Source of the DNA: Chionoecetes opilio
Lineage: Eukaryota > Arthropoda > Malacostraca > Decapoda > Majidae
NCBI GenBank assembly: GCA_016584305.1
Contig: JACEEZ010005919.1
Span: forward strand, 186,001 to 250,000
Direction of reading: 5' to 3'
DNA: 64,000 bases
The position numbers and the translations under genes were made by a program. Position 1 is the first letter of the stretch. Every line of letters begins with the position of its first letter. This document shows positions 13,395 to 24,100 of the stretch, piece by piece. The notes beneath the pieces are model-generated. The model did no database searches and was not told where the DNA came from. It worked only from the letters and a program-made list of their open reading frames with translations.

Positions 13395-14171
13395 TTGCAT
13401 ATCACTACCTGAATCAAACCCGTTGACCTTATGGATTGAACTTGACCGGAATAAATTGACTTCAGATCAAGGTAAATTGCCTTGGACATGCGTTGCTGAA
13501 GTAGTAGTTTATATCTGCCTTGTTTTCTTTTATCTTCTTTTTCAGACTTAATTACAATCACTACATCATCAATACAGCAGAGGGTTGGTTAGTCTTTTTC
13601 TGCAGACTCTGGCTTGTCTTGGTAAATTATCCTTTCAATAACTACTGAGCTATTTTCCTAACTCAACTCTCTTGTATCTTGCTGCAGCTTAATACACGCT
13701 GCTGGGAAGGTATACTTTTCCAACCTCACCAATGAAACCAGTACAACACTTGCATGCAACACAAAACAGGTAAACACAGCTCAAATCAATCAAGATGTCT
13801 GATGAGGAAATGTGTCCCTGCTTCTGCAATCACACAGGTAATTCGGAGGAGTCACGGCAGACCAAGTGGAGAAACATAACATTAAATAATTATCACAAAT
13901 TATACATAAATCACGACGCGTCCAAGGAATGGCTGAATATAAACTACACAAAAAAAAGTTGTTCAAAAGTGTACAAAGGAGTCTTAATGAGAGTAAGTCT
14001 TACAGTATGGGAGCAAAGTAAGGCACAGCATGACGGGGAATGGATGGGACGTGGGAAATTGTACGGATGAGAGAACTGAACAGAAAGAATATCTTGGGAT
14101 ATTTCTGCTACAGCCACACCATACAAAACACTCCCCGGGAGGATGGAAGATAGTGACGATGATGATGATGA
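13395..14171. other. Non-coding stretch, nothing recognised
   Basis: No gene or known repeat. A short ATG-initiated open frame at 13795-14070 (91 codons) has no recognisable domain or homologue that I know. Confidence 0.35.
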
Positions 14172-14455
14172 CAATGATTGAATGATTGATTTAATGCCAA
14201 AAAGGTGAATGTGCCAAACATCAGAGGTCATATGGCACTATGGCAAAGCCTATAAAGGGTCAGGGTTAAAGAATAATAGTGAAACGATGAGGGAAGGGGA
14301 AAGAACGGAATGTTACAGCAGGATGGTTAGATCAGATGCAGGATGTGGATTTGTTGGAGGAAGGAGGTTAAATTGTCCAGGGAGAAGGAGGGGGATTCCG
14401 GGAGAATGTCCGCAAGACAGGGAGGACAAATGAGGGAAGGAACTGGAACGGGCAG
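14172..14455 (+). mobile_element. Interspersed repeat of the TCAGAGGTCATATGGCACTA family
   Basis: The sequence begins with TGATTGATTTAATGCC, passes through the core CATCAGAGGTCATATGGCAC and continues into a purine-rich body with AGGGAAGGGGAAAG. Other copies or fragments occur at 14790-14830 with 15030-15110, 19087-19385, 32362-32487 and 32778-32935. Copies share order and strand-independent structure, which indicates a SINE-like dispersed family. No Pol III boxes were clearly identified. Confidence 0.7.
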
Positions 14456-14724
14456 GATGATGACAATGATGATGATCCTATATTTGGTCTTAAGTGATTG
14501 ACTAGCTGAATCAAACTTAGTCTAATCATACGACTATTTCCCATTAAAAAGTATGTACATATGTGCTTCATTAAAAAGTGCCAGCAGTTGTGGGATACGG
14601 GAAGAAAGAAAACTTGAGAAAGGTTGATATCATGAAAGTCTGGGAAAAAAATGTTAAGGAATGCCAACCTTTCCAGTCTTTTTAAGTAGCCTAACAATGC
14701 ATGCACGTGGAGGAAGTAATGGAA

Positions 14725-14747
14725 TAAATGCTATAAAAAAAAAAATA

Positions 14748-14791
<44 letters not shown>

Positions 14792-14946
14792 AGACATCAG
14801 AGGTCACATATATGGCACTATGGCAAAGCATAATGGGCGGGGGACCAACGGGCGAGGACCAACCATCAGAACCCTCAAGTGAACCTCCAGAGCTTACCAT
14901 CCGAGCCCTGGGTCACCACTGCCTACAGGCGCTATAGGCACAAATG

Positions 14947-14979
<33 letters not shown>

Positions 14980-14993
14980 AAAAAAATAATAAC

Positions 14994-15032
<39 letters not shown>

Positions 15033-15110
15033 GGGGAGGGGTTATAGAGAAAGAGTGAAACGGTGAGGGAAGGGGAAAGGAACGGAACGTAACACAGCAG
15101 GATGAAATGA
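14725..15110 (+). mobile_element. Composite of SINE fragments with poly(A) and (AAT)n tracts
   Basis: Two families are joined here. A fragment of the TCAGAGGTCATATGGCACTA family starts at about 14795. The 3' part of the tRNA-derived SINE (GGCGAGGACCAACCATC to GGCGCTATAGGCAC) spans about 14840-14946. A long A-run and an (AAT)n tract follow to 15030, and then the purine-rich body of the first family resumes to about 15110. The simplest reading is a SINE inserted into an older SINE-like copy. Confidence 0.65.
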
Positions 15111-15175
15111 ATGTCAGCAACTCATCATTTATAAGAGACACAGTATTTGTGCCACGCTGAATCCTTAACGCCTAA

Positions 15176-15436
15176 TACCGTAGATAACACTATAGTCGCC
15201 AGTCACTCGCCACTGCACGAATGTCCCCAGGCACAATATATTACGAATTTTAGCATCACTACCGACTTTTATGTGCCACTGAAGACGTGTAGTGTGATGT
15301 ACATAATATAAACTACTGTGCATGTCTCTTAAGTGGCACATATAAGTCTGTTGTGATGCTAAAATTCGTAATATATTGTGCCTGGCGACATTAGTGCAGT
15401 GGCGAGTGACTGGCGACTATAGTGTTATCTACGGTA
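15176..15436. mobile_element. Foldback MITE with TA duplication
   Basis: Arms of about 110 bp at 15178-15290 and about 15325-15434 are inverted complements of each other with few mismatches (outer end CCGTAGATAACACTATAGTC). The element is flanked by TA at 15176-15177 and 15435-15436. There is no coding capacity. The long-arm structure and TA target fit a Tc1/mariner-type MITE. Confidence 0.85.
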
Positions 15437-15705
15437 GGGGGACACTGAAACCTTCACTGAGAGGACGGACACACATCGAGCCTTACTTAGGAATCTGTGA
15501 AGGAATCAGATATTTATGAGTTGAATGTTGACAAGAATCAGCAGACAATACGCACACAGAGAAACCGCACTCAATGAAACTGTTGAGCGGAGAACCTAGA
15601 CAACCAGTTTCACCACCAGACTCTTTACTGCGTCAGTGGCAAAAACTGGGACCTAATCATTATCTATTCTAACAGGTTGGGGGAAATCTTGAATCACCTT
15701 AAACT

Positions 15706-15883
15706 AGGATTCCATTCATGCGTTTGCGTTGTGTTTGCGTTAAAAGGGCCTGAAAACCGATCGCTACATGCAAATAACGCAAATGCACAACGCTAACGCA
15801 AATGTGCTAATAGAAACAACCGGGTACTACATTTCCATACGTTCTATTTTTTCCTCATACCACAAACACATTAATGGAATCCT
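15706..15883. mobile_element. Short MITE-like element
   Basis: The outer ends are inverted (AGGATTCCATT on the left, AATGGAATCCT on the right) around about 155 bp. The interior has GCGTTTGCGTT motifs and their complements. It directly abuts the TTAA MITE that follows, so the two may be nested. No target duplication is certain. Confidence 0.55.
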
Positions 15884-15894
15884 TGCTTTATACT

Positions 15895-16107
15895 TTAACC
15901 CCTGAGACCCAGAACATAATTTCCATTGTAATTTGGGTACCATTAGATGATTTTTAGTGAATATAAGCAATATTTTATAGATATGACCTGTTTAGTATCC
16001 TTGTTCACTAACTAATTTGGTCTATTCAGTTACATTTGTGTAATTTTATGGCTCAACAATATACAATTTTTTATAGCAAAGGAAAGATCTGGGCGTGAAG
16101 GGGTTAA
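15895..16107. mobile_element. piggyBac-type TTAA MITE, copy 1 (intact ends)
   Basis: TTAA flanks both ends (15895-15898 and 16104-16107). The ends are inverted: TTAACCCCTgAgaCCCAGA on the left against the complement of TCTGGGCGTGAAGGGGTTAA on the right. Length is about 213 bp, with no coding capacity. TTAA targets and a C-run after the target site are typical of piggyBac elements, so I assign it to that superfamily by inference. Other intact copies are at 24921, 47221 and 59716. Confidence 0.85.
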
Positions 16108-16884
16108 ATATTACTCCCTCACAGCCACACAGAGTACATCAGAATTGCCACTCTACTCTGGATCACACAGACTGACTTCAAGACTTCAAGCAGCACCTCC
16201 TGTAAAGATTATCTGAAGACGACATTTAAACCTGAGCAGTTAGAGCCAAGTGCCAGGAGTGTGTGGTCAGGGAATACAAGAAGTATGCAAGAAATTAAGA
16301 GTTTCATTATCTTGGTTGTACCCTATGCAGCACATCAGGAGACATGGCAGTATATGCTGGAAGGAGAGACAGAGAAAATATAGATCAAATAACATTATAG
16401 AAAATCAAATGTTGTCTTGGGAGGTGCGGTCTATTATTAGGGGAAGACGGAGAAAATAGATAAAATAACATTATAGAAAACCATTAAGTAAAAATATGTT
16501 GTTGTCTTGGGAGGTGCTGTCTATTATTAAGGGTAGTAGCAATTTTTTTTCTCCATTAAATCAAGTATCACATTCTATACTCTCCTGAGACATTCATCTA
16601 TTCCTAAATATTTACAAATATGAAAATGAAGGATTGTGAAGTGCCTTGCCTTTCATGAAGCGTCAAAATCTTTGTTCAAATTTTTCACTACCAGTTAAAA
16701 TACTTTTGAGTGGAAACCTAAGATTCTTTTGTAAATGATTTGCATGTATTGTATCAGCATTCCATCCTTCATCATTTACTACTGAAGGAAATACACACAT
16801 GATTGTCTTTGCATGTAATATAACTTGGTGCCACGTGAGGAGCCCAGCGGCCGGTGTAGTGATCTCACCAGCTACCTCACCACA
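16108..16884. other. Non-coding stretch with a short tandem duplication
   Basis: A segment near 16370-16440 (core TTGTCTTGGGAGGTGC) recurs at 16500-16530 with flanking GAGAAAATAGAT sequence, a local direct duplication. No gene is recognised. Confidence 0.4.
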
Positions 16885-17011
16885 AGATATGACTTGCTTA
16901 GTATCCTTGTCTACTAACTAATTTGGTATCTTCAGTTACTTTTCGTTATTTTATGACTAACAACAGATGATTTATAATAGCCAAGGAAAGATCTGGGCGT
17001 GAAGGGGTTAA
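16885..17011. mobile_element. piggyBac-type TTAA MITE, truncated copy
   Basis: This matches the right half of the TTAA MITE family (GATATGACTTGCTTAGTATC to GATCTGGGCGTGAAGGGGTTAA) and ends at TTAA near 17008-17011. The left half is missing. Confidence 0.8.
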
Positions 17012-17207
17012 GCAGTTTGGATGTTTAAGCTCAAAGCTGAAAAGTTTGTGGTCAGATAGAGACATGTTGAGGCGTGTTGTGATGTTCCCTGATGCACCAC
17101 AACTATGCTTGGTTAGGGAGCACCTAGGAATGGGTGTCGGGAACTACCTCGTGTAGGTCTCACGGCCTCTTGTAGCTTCCTTATTTTCTTATGTTTTTAT
17201 GTTCTTA

Positions 17208-17732
17208 CCTTTTGCCCGAGTAGCTACACTGCACAAATACGCACTGAAACACTGCTCCCTGGGTGAATAGTTGTTTGACAATGTATACCAATTCTGTTCC
17301 TGGGTAAAACATGGTGGAAACATTGGATGTAGAGTAGTAATTAAAGCAGAACATAGAACATTTCAAGTGAATGTGCCTTTGCCTAGAACACTACCCTACC
17401 CTCCCCTTATACTGAAACACTGCTCCCTGGGTGAATAGTTGTTAGACAATATAGTACACGTATACCAATTCTGATCTTGGGTAAAACGTATATATTGTCA
17501 AACTACTATTCACCCCGGGAGCAGTGTTTCAGTATAGGGGAGGGTAGGTAGTGTTCTAGGCAAAGGCACATTCACTTGAAATGTGCTATGTTCTGCTTTG
17601 ATTACTACTCTACATTCAATGTTACCACCATGTTTTACCCAGGAACAGAATTGGTATACATTGTCAAACAACTATTCACCCAGGGAGCAGTGTTTCAGTG
17701 TATATTTGTGCAGTGTAGCTACTCGGCCAAGG
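17208..17732. repeat. Large imperfect inverted repeat, about 525 bp
   Basis: The left arm (from CCGAGTAGCTACACTGCACA) is the inverted complement of the right arm (ending TGTGCAGTGTAGCTACTCGG). Arms are about 240 bp each around a short centre near 17460-17490. The block CTGAAACACTGCTCCCTGGG occurs four times, twice per strand orientation, so each arm is itself a direct duplication. It is probably a foldback element. Just upstream at 17120-17207 is a copy of the GAACTACCTCGTGTAGGTCT repeat. Confidence 0.8.
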
Positions 17733-19086
17733 GTAGCTGGTGAGATCGCTGCACCGGGACAGAGCACGGCTAAGGCTGAGCATGGAAGGGTTGTATAATC
17801 GTAATCTGATCTCAACACAACTTACACCATGGTCCTCTCCTTACCATGAATGAGACTTCCAGGGGTGACCATGGTAGGTGGAGGGAGGACCAACAGTGAC
17901 GGCTAGGAGTGTCAGTGTACAGACTTGATATGGAGACTGGATGAAACTGACAAACTTTTAAACGTAAGGACTATCATTTTTGCTCTTTGGTTAATACAGT
18001 CTTCTCATTCCTTCTATTCATGGCGAGTCCTCAGCCGCCATTGTTGAGAACCCATGACAAGGAAGGAAGGATAGGCTGTACATGTCAGGGATGGTACAGG
18101 TGACCACAGAGTTATGGACACAATGACTCTGCCTCACACCTGACTAAGTTGTTAGGTCACTGCAGAACACACTACGGACATCTGTAGGCTACCTCCGTCT
18201 ATCAATGTTCTTAGTTAGATTGATCTTCTTCTCTTGACTGGGCTTATTGTTTAAATTCTTCTTCCATTCTGCATGACCACAACAATCACAATAGTTTAAG
18301 TATTTCACCGTTGATTGATGGATGCTAAGAATGAAAACATTAATCATGTAGACATCTTCCACAGCCTCTCAAGGTCAGGATCAAGACAAATGTCATTACC
18401 GACGAGGCGGCCTGACCCCCAAGGACGAGCCTGACGATGCCTCTCACACTTGAGCAATGATGAGCCAGATGGCAGGTCCCTCAGAGAGCCTCCCCAGAGC
18501 TGGCCGGGACTCAGGACTCAGGGTGCGGGAACAGAAGGGCGGCATCCAGTGCCTCTACTCCTGCCCTGAAAACATTATGTCATTTGATGATACTGATCCT
18601 GTGACACTACTTGTAGCTTACATATTGACAACTGTTGGACATTCATAACTCAATATTGGAGAAATTCAGCTACGGTAATTCCTTTGTAAAAATGCTTCTG
18701 CCTTTGATTATATTCCTTCTGACTTGAATTTTGACTCAATCTCAGGGGGCAACCTGGAAATTTAATCTGAAAAGCACACAAGACCATTTGTGGGTCATGA
18801 TTATGCCTCATAACCAGCGCTTAAAAACTAAATTATTTTTCAAACGGTTCGTTCCGATCAGAAACAGATGAAGGAAGATGGTGAGATACTAAATACCCAC
18901 AGACAATAATGAGACTGTGGTGATAGCGTGCAATTTTGAGACACTGAGGTAAGGCTGTGAACTAAGAAGTGGTCATGAGGTGCTGGTGTGCTGCAAACAG
19001 ACTTACAGAAGCTTGGTGTTGGTCTGTGCAAGATGTAGTGCCACGGGGATCACTGCAATGCTTACCCTACATGACAGGATTGCTTG
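17733..19086. other. Non-coding stretch, nothing recognised
   Basis: Mixed-composition sequence between repeats and the 3' end of the FKBP15-like gene. Some of it may be that gene's 3' UTR or downstream sequence, but I found no decisive polyadenylation signal. Confidence 0.4.
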
Positions 19087-19385
19087 TAATGCCCAAAAAA
19101 GGGGAGAAATGTGCCAGACATCAGAGGTCATATGGCACTCTGGCAAAGCATTAAAAAAAAGGGAGGAGTTAGAGAGAAAGAGTGAACCGGTGAGGCCTGG
19201 GGAAAGGAATGGATTGTTACAACAGGATGGTTAGATCAAATAAAGGATGTGTATTTGTCGGAGGAAGGAGATTAAATTACCCAGGGAGAAGGAGGGAGAT
19301 TACGTGAGGACATCCGCAAGACAAGGAGTTCGGGTGAGGGAGGACAAATAAGAGAAAGAACTGGAACGGGCATACATAGCAGGAA
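19087..19385 (+). mobile_element. Interspersed repeat of the TCAGAGGTCATATGGCACTA family
   Basis: A second long copy, alignable along its length to 14182-14455. It has the same core, the AGAGAAAGAGTGAA block, the CAGGATGGTTAGATCA block and an AGGACATCCGCAAGACAAGG end. This supports a defined family of about 290 bp. Confidence 0.7.
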
Positions 19386-19534
19386 CAACAAGCTATGGGT
19401 GAGGACATGCTTAGAAACAGTCACTTCCTCACTCACCCTATCAATAGCTGGCTGGTTATCAATGTCCCTCCTAATACCTTCCTCCTCCTCCTCCTCTTCC
19501 TAACCATCTTCCTCTGGTTTCTCCTCTGCCGCTT

Positions 19535-19861
19535 CTAAGCACAACGAGACGGGTTCCTTCCAGTTCTCTTTTTTATCATTCTCACTTGAAACTTTTTCTT
19601 TGAGGTGTATGGAGTTGATATCAATGATGTTGTTATGGACCTCCACCTCCTCCTCCTTCCATCTCTCCTCTGTAGTAATATCTTCATCACTTTTCTCACC
19701 TGGACTATTCTTCTCACTGCTGACCTCAACCTCCGCAGCGATCTTGTTTTCTTCATCCTCATCTTCTTCCTGTTGGCTCTCTCTTCTTCTCTTTCTACTG
19801 TTGCTGTTCCCTCCACCCCTGTCATTTCCTCCAGGTTCTCCATAAGAGTGGAAAAAGCCAC
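19535..19861 (-). CDS. FKBP15: FKBP15-like exon 14 (C-terminal tail, frame uncertain)
   Basis: Acceptor CATTACAG in phase 0 gives VAFSTLMENLEEMTGVEG, continuing the exon 13 helix, and then a basic tail to a stop at 19535. Another frame over the same DNA is open to a stop at 19500-19502 and encodes a Glu/Asp-rich tail (QQEEDEDEENKIAAEVEVSS). That is closer in character to vertebrate FKBP15 tails. A frameshift or an unrecognised micro-intron could explain this. Confidence 0.5.
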   Translation of the reverse strand: MAFSTLMENLEEMTGVEGTATVEREEERANRKKMRMKKTRSLRRLRSAVRRIVQVRKVMKILLQRRDGRRRRWRSITTSLISTPYTSKKKFQVRMIKKRTGRNPSRCA

Positions 19862-21128
19862 CTGTAATGAGTGGTTAGAGGTGGGAAGGTAAGTCCATGA
19901 GAGGTAACTGAAACTTAACCCTTAACTGATAGGTGTGTTGGCAAGAATCATTCTGTCAGGACGGGAATTTATAAGTAAAAAGGGTAAAAAAAAAAAAAAA
20001 ACGCCTCACCTCCAGGCCGCCGCGCAGGGTGTTGAGGACCTGGGGCCGCGTGTACTGCTCCTGCCCCCTGAAGGCGCCGGACAGGTGCCGGAACAGACCA
20101 GACAGGGTTGACTTAAACATCGCCCTCACCTGCTCATGGGTCAGGCCGCGGGTGTCCCCCTGGCGAGCACAAACACATCCACGTGACATTCCAAGATGCG
20201 CACACACACGCACATACAATTTTTAAGCTGATAACAAAGATGGAAGAAACAGACAATGAGAGACTACTGACTCGGAAGCAAAGAGAAGGTAGATACATAA
20301 GAGGACATACAAAACAAACAAATTAGGTAAAGGGAGATGCCTGAACAACATAAAGAAGTACAGCGTCCCTCATAGAAATGTAGAAGTTTGGAATGGACTA
20401 AATGAGGTGATATTGGCAAATAATGTGCACCAGTTGAAAGAAAGACTGGATAAATGTAGATATGGAGACGGGACCCCACGAGTGTAGCTCAGGCCCTGTA
20501 AAACATAACTAGGTAAATACACCCCACATATGAGTTAAGAGATACATCATTGCTTTGTAGTTTGCCATCCGTCTAAACAGCAAGACCACCTGAGGTCCAT
20601 GATTCATGTCAAGGATAGTCGGTCAAAAAACTAAGATCAACAAATAATAACACCTACAGTGCTATAGGACACCATGGTAAAATAAAGCATATCAATCTCA
20701 TCAATAATAATACAGTCATGAATCACAGTTAAAAATTACAGCTCTCTACTCCATTCTGCCTCATTTTGGTTGTCCTCTTCCTCTTCCTCCTCCTGCTTCA
20801 CTGATTCTTCTACATCTTCACTATCATTACTATCTTCTTCTTCCTTATTATCTTCCGTTTCATTATCTCTCTTATCACCAGCGTCTTCCTTTCTCATTTC
20901 AGCTTCTCTTCTCAGCATTTCTCTCTTCTCCTCCAAAAGTCTGAAAGGGAAGCCAGGAAGTGAAAGGGAGGCGACAGGACAGCCAGCCAGACTAATCCAA
21001 GGCTCATATAACAACAAAGCTTAGATCTAAAGGCCATATAGTAAAAAATTCAGAATAGCCAAATGCTCTCTCTCTCTCTCTCTCATTGTGCTATTCCAGA
21101 GAGAGAGAGAGGGGGGGTTAACTCACTC

Positions 21129-21170
<42 letters not shown>

Positions 21171-24100
21171 AGTGTTCATGGCCAGGAGTGAGGTGCAAGT
21201 GGCCTGAGTCTCCACAAGTTTCCCCTCCATGGCCTCCATCTGTGTCCTCAGGCTCTGTTTTGTGCACCAGACCACACTGCCAGGCCATCAAGGCTTCGGT
21301 CCTGGCGGAACAGGCAAGACCAGATACCACCCTGGCTCCACGTTTATCCACTAGGAGGGCAAAAGGGAGTTTACAGTGACAGGCAGACCCACTACCACCC
21401 TTGGCCTCCACTTTATCCACTTAGGAGGAGCAAAAAAGGGAGTTATAAGAAGCACAATTAAGGTGATGTGGTAGAGGATGACATGTCACACCTATTAACT
21501 CTGCTTCCTCAGTCTGCAGTGAAGAAAACTACTCTCATCTTACAAGGCTGATGTTTATGCAGACTAGTACTGTTCTGTATCAACAAGTTCTCCTAGACCC
21601 AGCTACAAGCCTACAGTATCCAGGATAACACCCAGGTTGTAGGTAGTATTAAGTGACAGGAACTACCTCGTGTAGGTCTCGATGGCATCTTTAGCTTCCT
21701 TTCTTTTATGTTTAACCTGATCTACGTCAGCTTCCTCGCCATACTATCACCCTAAACTACAATCATGAACACATCACCCATTTGCCACAAGTACAAACAT
21801 AACATAACTTTCTTCAGTGTATTCCTTCCTGTATTCATGGATCTTTACCCTTCCCTCCTTCCCTTACTTTTTAACCTCGACCTTTTCTACCTCCTGATAC
21901 AACTTTCCCTTCCATCCTTTCCTCTCCTCCTTCCTGTCTTGCTCTAATCATCTCGACCTTTTCTGCCTCCTTATAATTTACCCTTCCATCCTCTCATTCC
22001 TCTCCTCCCTTCTTGCCTTCCCCCTCCCCTTATTTACCTTAGCAAGAAGGAGATCCACCCTGTCTGAGATCCTGCCCACTGTAGCACCAAGCTGACAGAT
22101 GGTGAGGGCCAGAGTGGAGTCCAAGGCGGGAGAGGGTGTCTGGGGGTGCGACGGCGGCAGGGTGGGGGCAGAAACAGGAGTGGTGGTGGGGGTGGGAGTG
22201 GGTGGTGGGGCTGGGTGTGGTGGTGGGGGCTGGAGTGGTGGTGGTGGGGGCAGGAGTGGATACAGGGATGGAGGTGGAGTGAGGCAGGTTGTGGAGGTGA
22301 CAGTACCTTCAGTTCTCCTTTTAGATCCCACGTAGCCTGCAAAAACATATGTGAAAAACTCCTATAAGTGAGGGAACTTGTAAGTAGTGGTTAGCTACGC
22401 TCGGCTTAACCCAGAAGTCCGGTTGATTCCGGCCGTAGACGAATGTAGAGGGTGGCATTTCTTAAATCCCTAGCCCCTGTCCTACCACCTGATGGGTACC
22501 TGGGTGCCATCCAGGTTTAACCCCCCCCTGGTGTGGCTCGGACATACTAATAGCAAGCGGTAGATCACTAATGGCGTCAATGTAATATATTGCACTCTAA
22601 AAAAACTAAAACAAAACATAAATTAAAAAATCTACTCCCTTTTCTGCCCTTACACCAGAGCGTAATTTCCATGTAATTTAGGTACAGTGATCACATGTTT
22701 AGTGTATAGGCAATATTTTATAGGGTAGACCTGTGTTCCTTGTCCTAACTATATTGTTAATTCAGTTATTTTCAAATATGCAACACGACGTTCTTTATAG
22801 CAAAGAAGATCTGGCGTGAATGGGAAAAATCGTAATAATAACGCATGTGAATCAGCTTAATTCCATAATGTCTTAATATGTACAAAGGATCAAAATATAA
22901 TATAAAAATCCCATGTTTTGCTGCCCTTCTCAATCTTCCAAATCACAAGATACAAACCCTAAGGCTGTCTCAATTTTGTCCTTTTCGGCTTTTTAATTTG
23001 AAGAGAGGGTTCTGGTGGCTTGGTCATGATCCATTAGGTTTTTCTACAAATCACAAACGATCGCTGGAGTCTTTCAAGAAGACCGAAACACTTTCTGTCA
23101 GAATAAATGCGAAAAAACGCCAGTGAGATATACTTATCGAATAAAACTAAAAATAAGATATTAAGAAAGACGAAAATAGAATACAGTAGAGGATAAATAC
23201 GCTATCTGCCAAATCGACAAGCGAACTACTCTCACTGTTCCTGTCCCTTCAATTTTTTGTAACACTAACTCTCACTGTTCCTGTCCCTTCAATTTTTTGT
23301 ATATGTAAAAGAATTGTGTAGAATTGGCATTTACCTTTCTCTAGAAAATATATATGGTCCAGGTATGTAATAATAGGAGTAGAGGAAAAGAAGGTATCAC
23401 GGATAGACAATATTTGTCTAGTTAATCAAGAATGAAGAGAAAGGAAAGAGGATAGCAGTGTGAATCAAACTGAGCACAAAGATGTAAAGAGGATAAAAAC
23501 CATGGGAGAGATAGAGGAGGGCCATATGGATGAGGAGAAGGAGGACAGTGGTAATTCCGATGATTATGAAAAATTAGGGGGTGCAAGACATGTAAGAAGA
23601 AGGAATATTTGTACCAATGATAGATCATAATGGTAGGTCCAAATGGTCAAGGAGAGGAACATGAGGGAAGTAAAGTGATAAGGACAAATAAGTCAATATC
23701 ATGAAAGAGAAAAGAATCTCTGGCATCCCAAACCGGCTATGTTCGGATTTTCCAAAACAACGGCGACACCCAAACCCGGCGGGAGTTGCCGGTCCCGCTG
23801 GGTGCACACACTAGGCCGTTGGTTCTCCTGCCGATTTGTTTGTTGTTATTGTTCAGTGGTGTTGTGACTGTAGAGTTGTGTACACTGTTATTTTGTGTAC
23901 TTCTATAGGTCTGTTATTGGTATTATGGCTCCCAAACGTCCAGGAACACCCACTGGTGCAAGTGAAAAGAAAAGGAAGAACAATGTGTTAACTATTTCTG
24001 AGAAAATTGACCATTTCATGCTTTTTTCCCCCTTAATATATCTACGTTCTAAAAGTCGGAAAATTCCATTACTCGGCTTGGCGCTGGTCCCGAGATTGCC

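Noticed and set aside
21188..21420. Alternative frames (HEHWVRERER and similar) around FKBP15-like exon 11
   Set aside because: They run into the (GA)n tract; the phase-consistent frame gives a coiled coil ending at a good donor.
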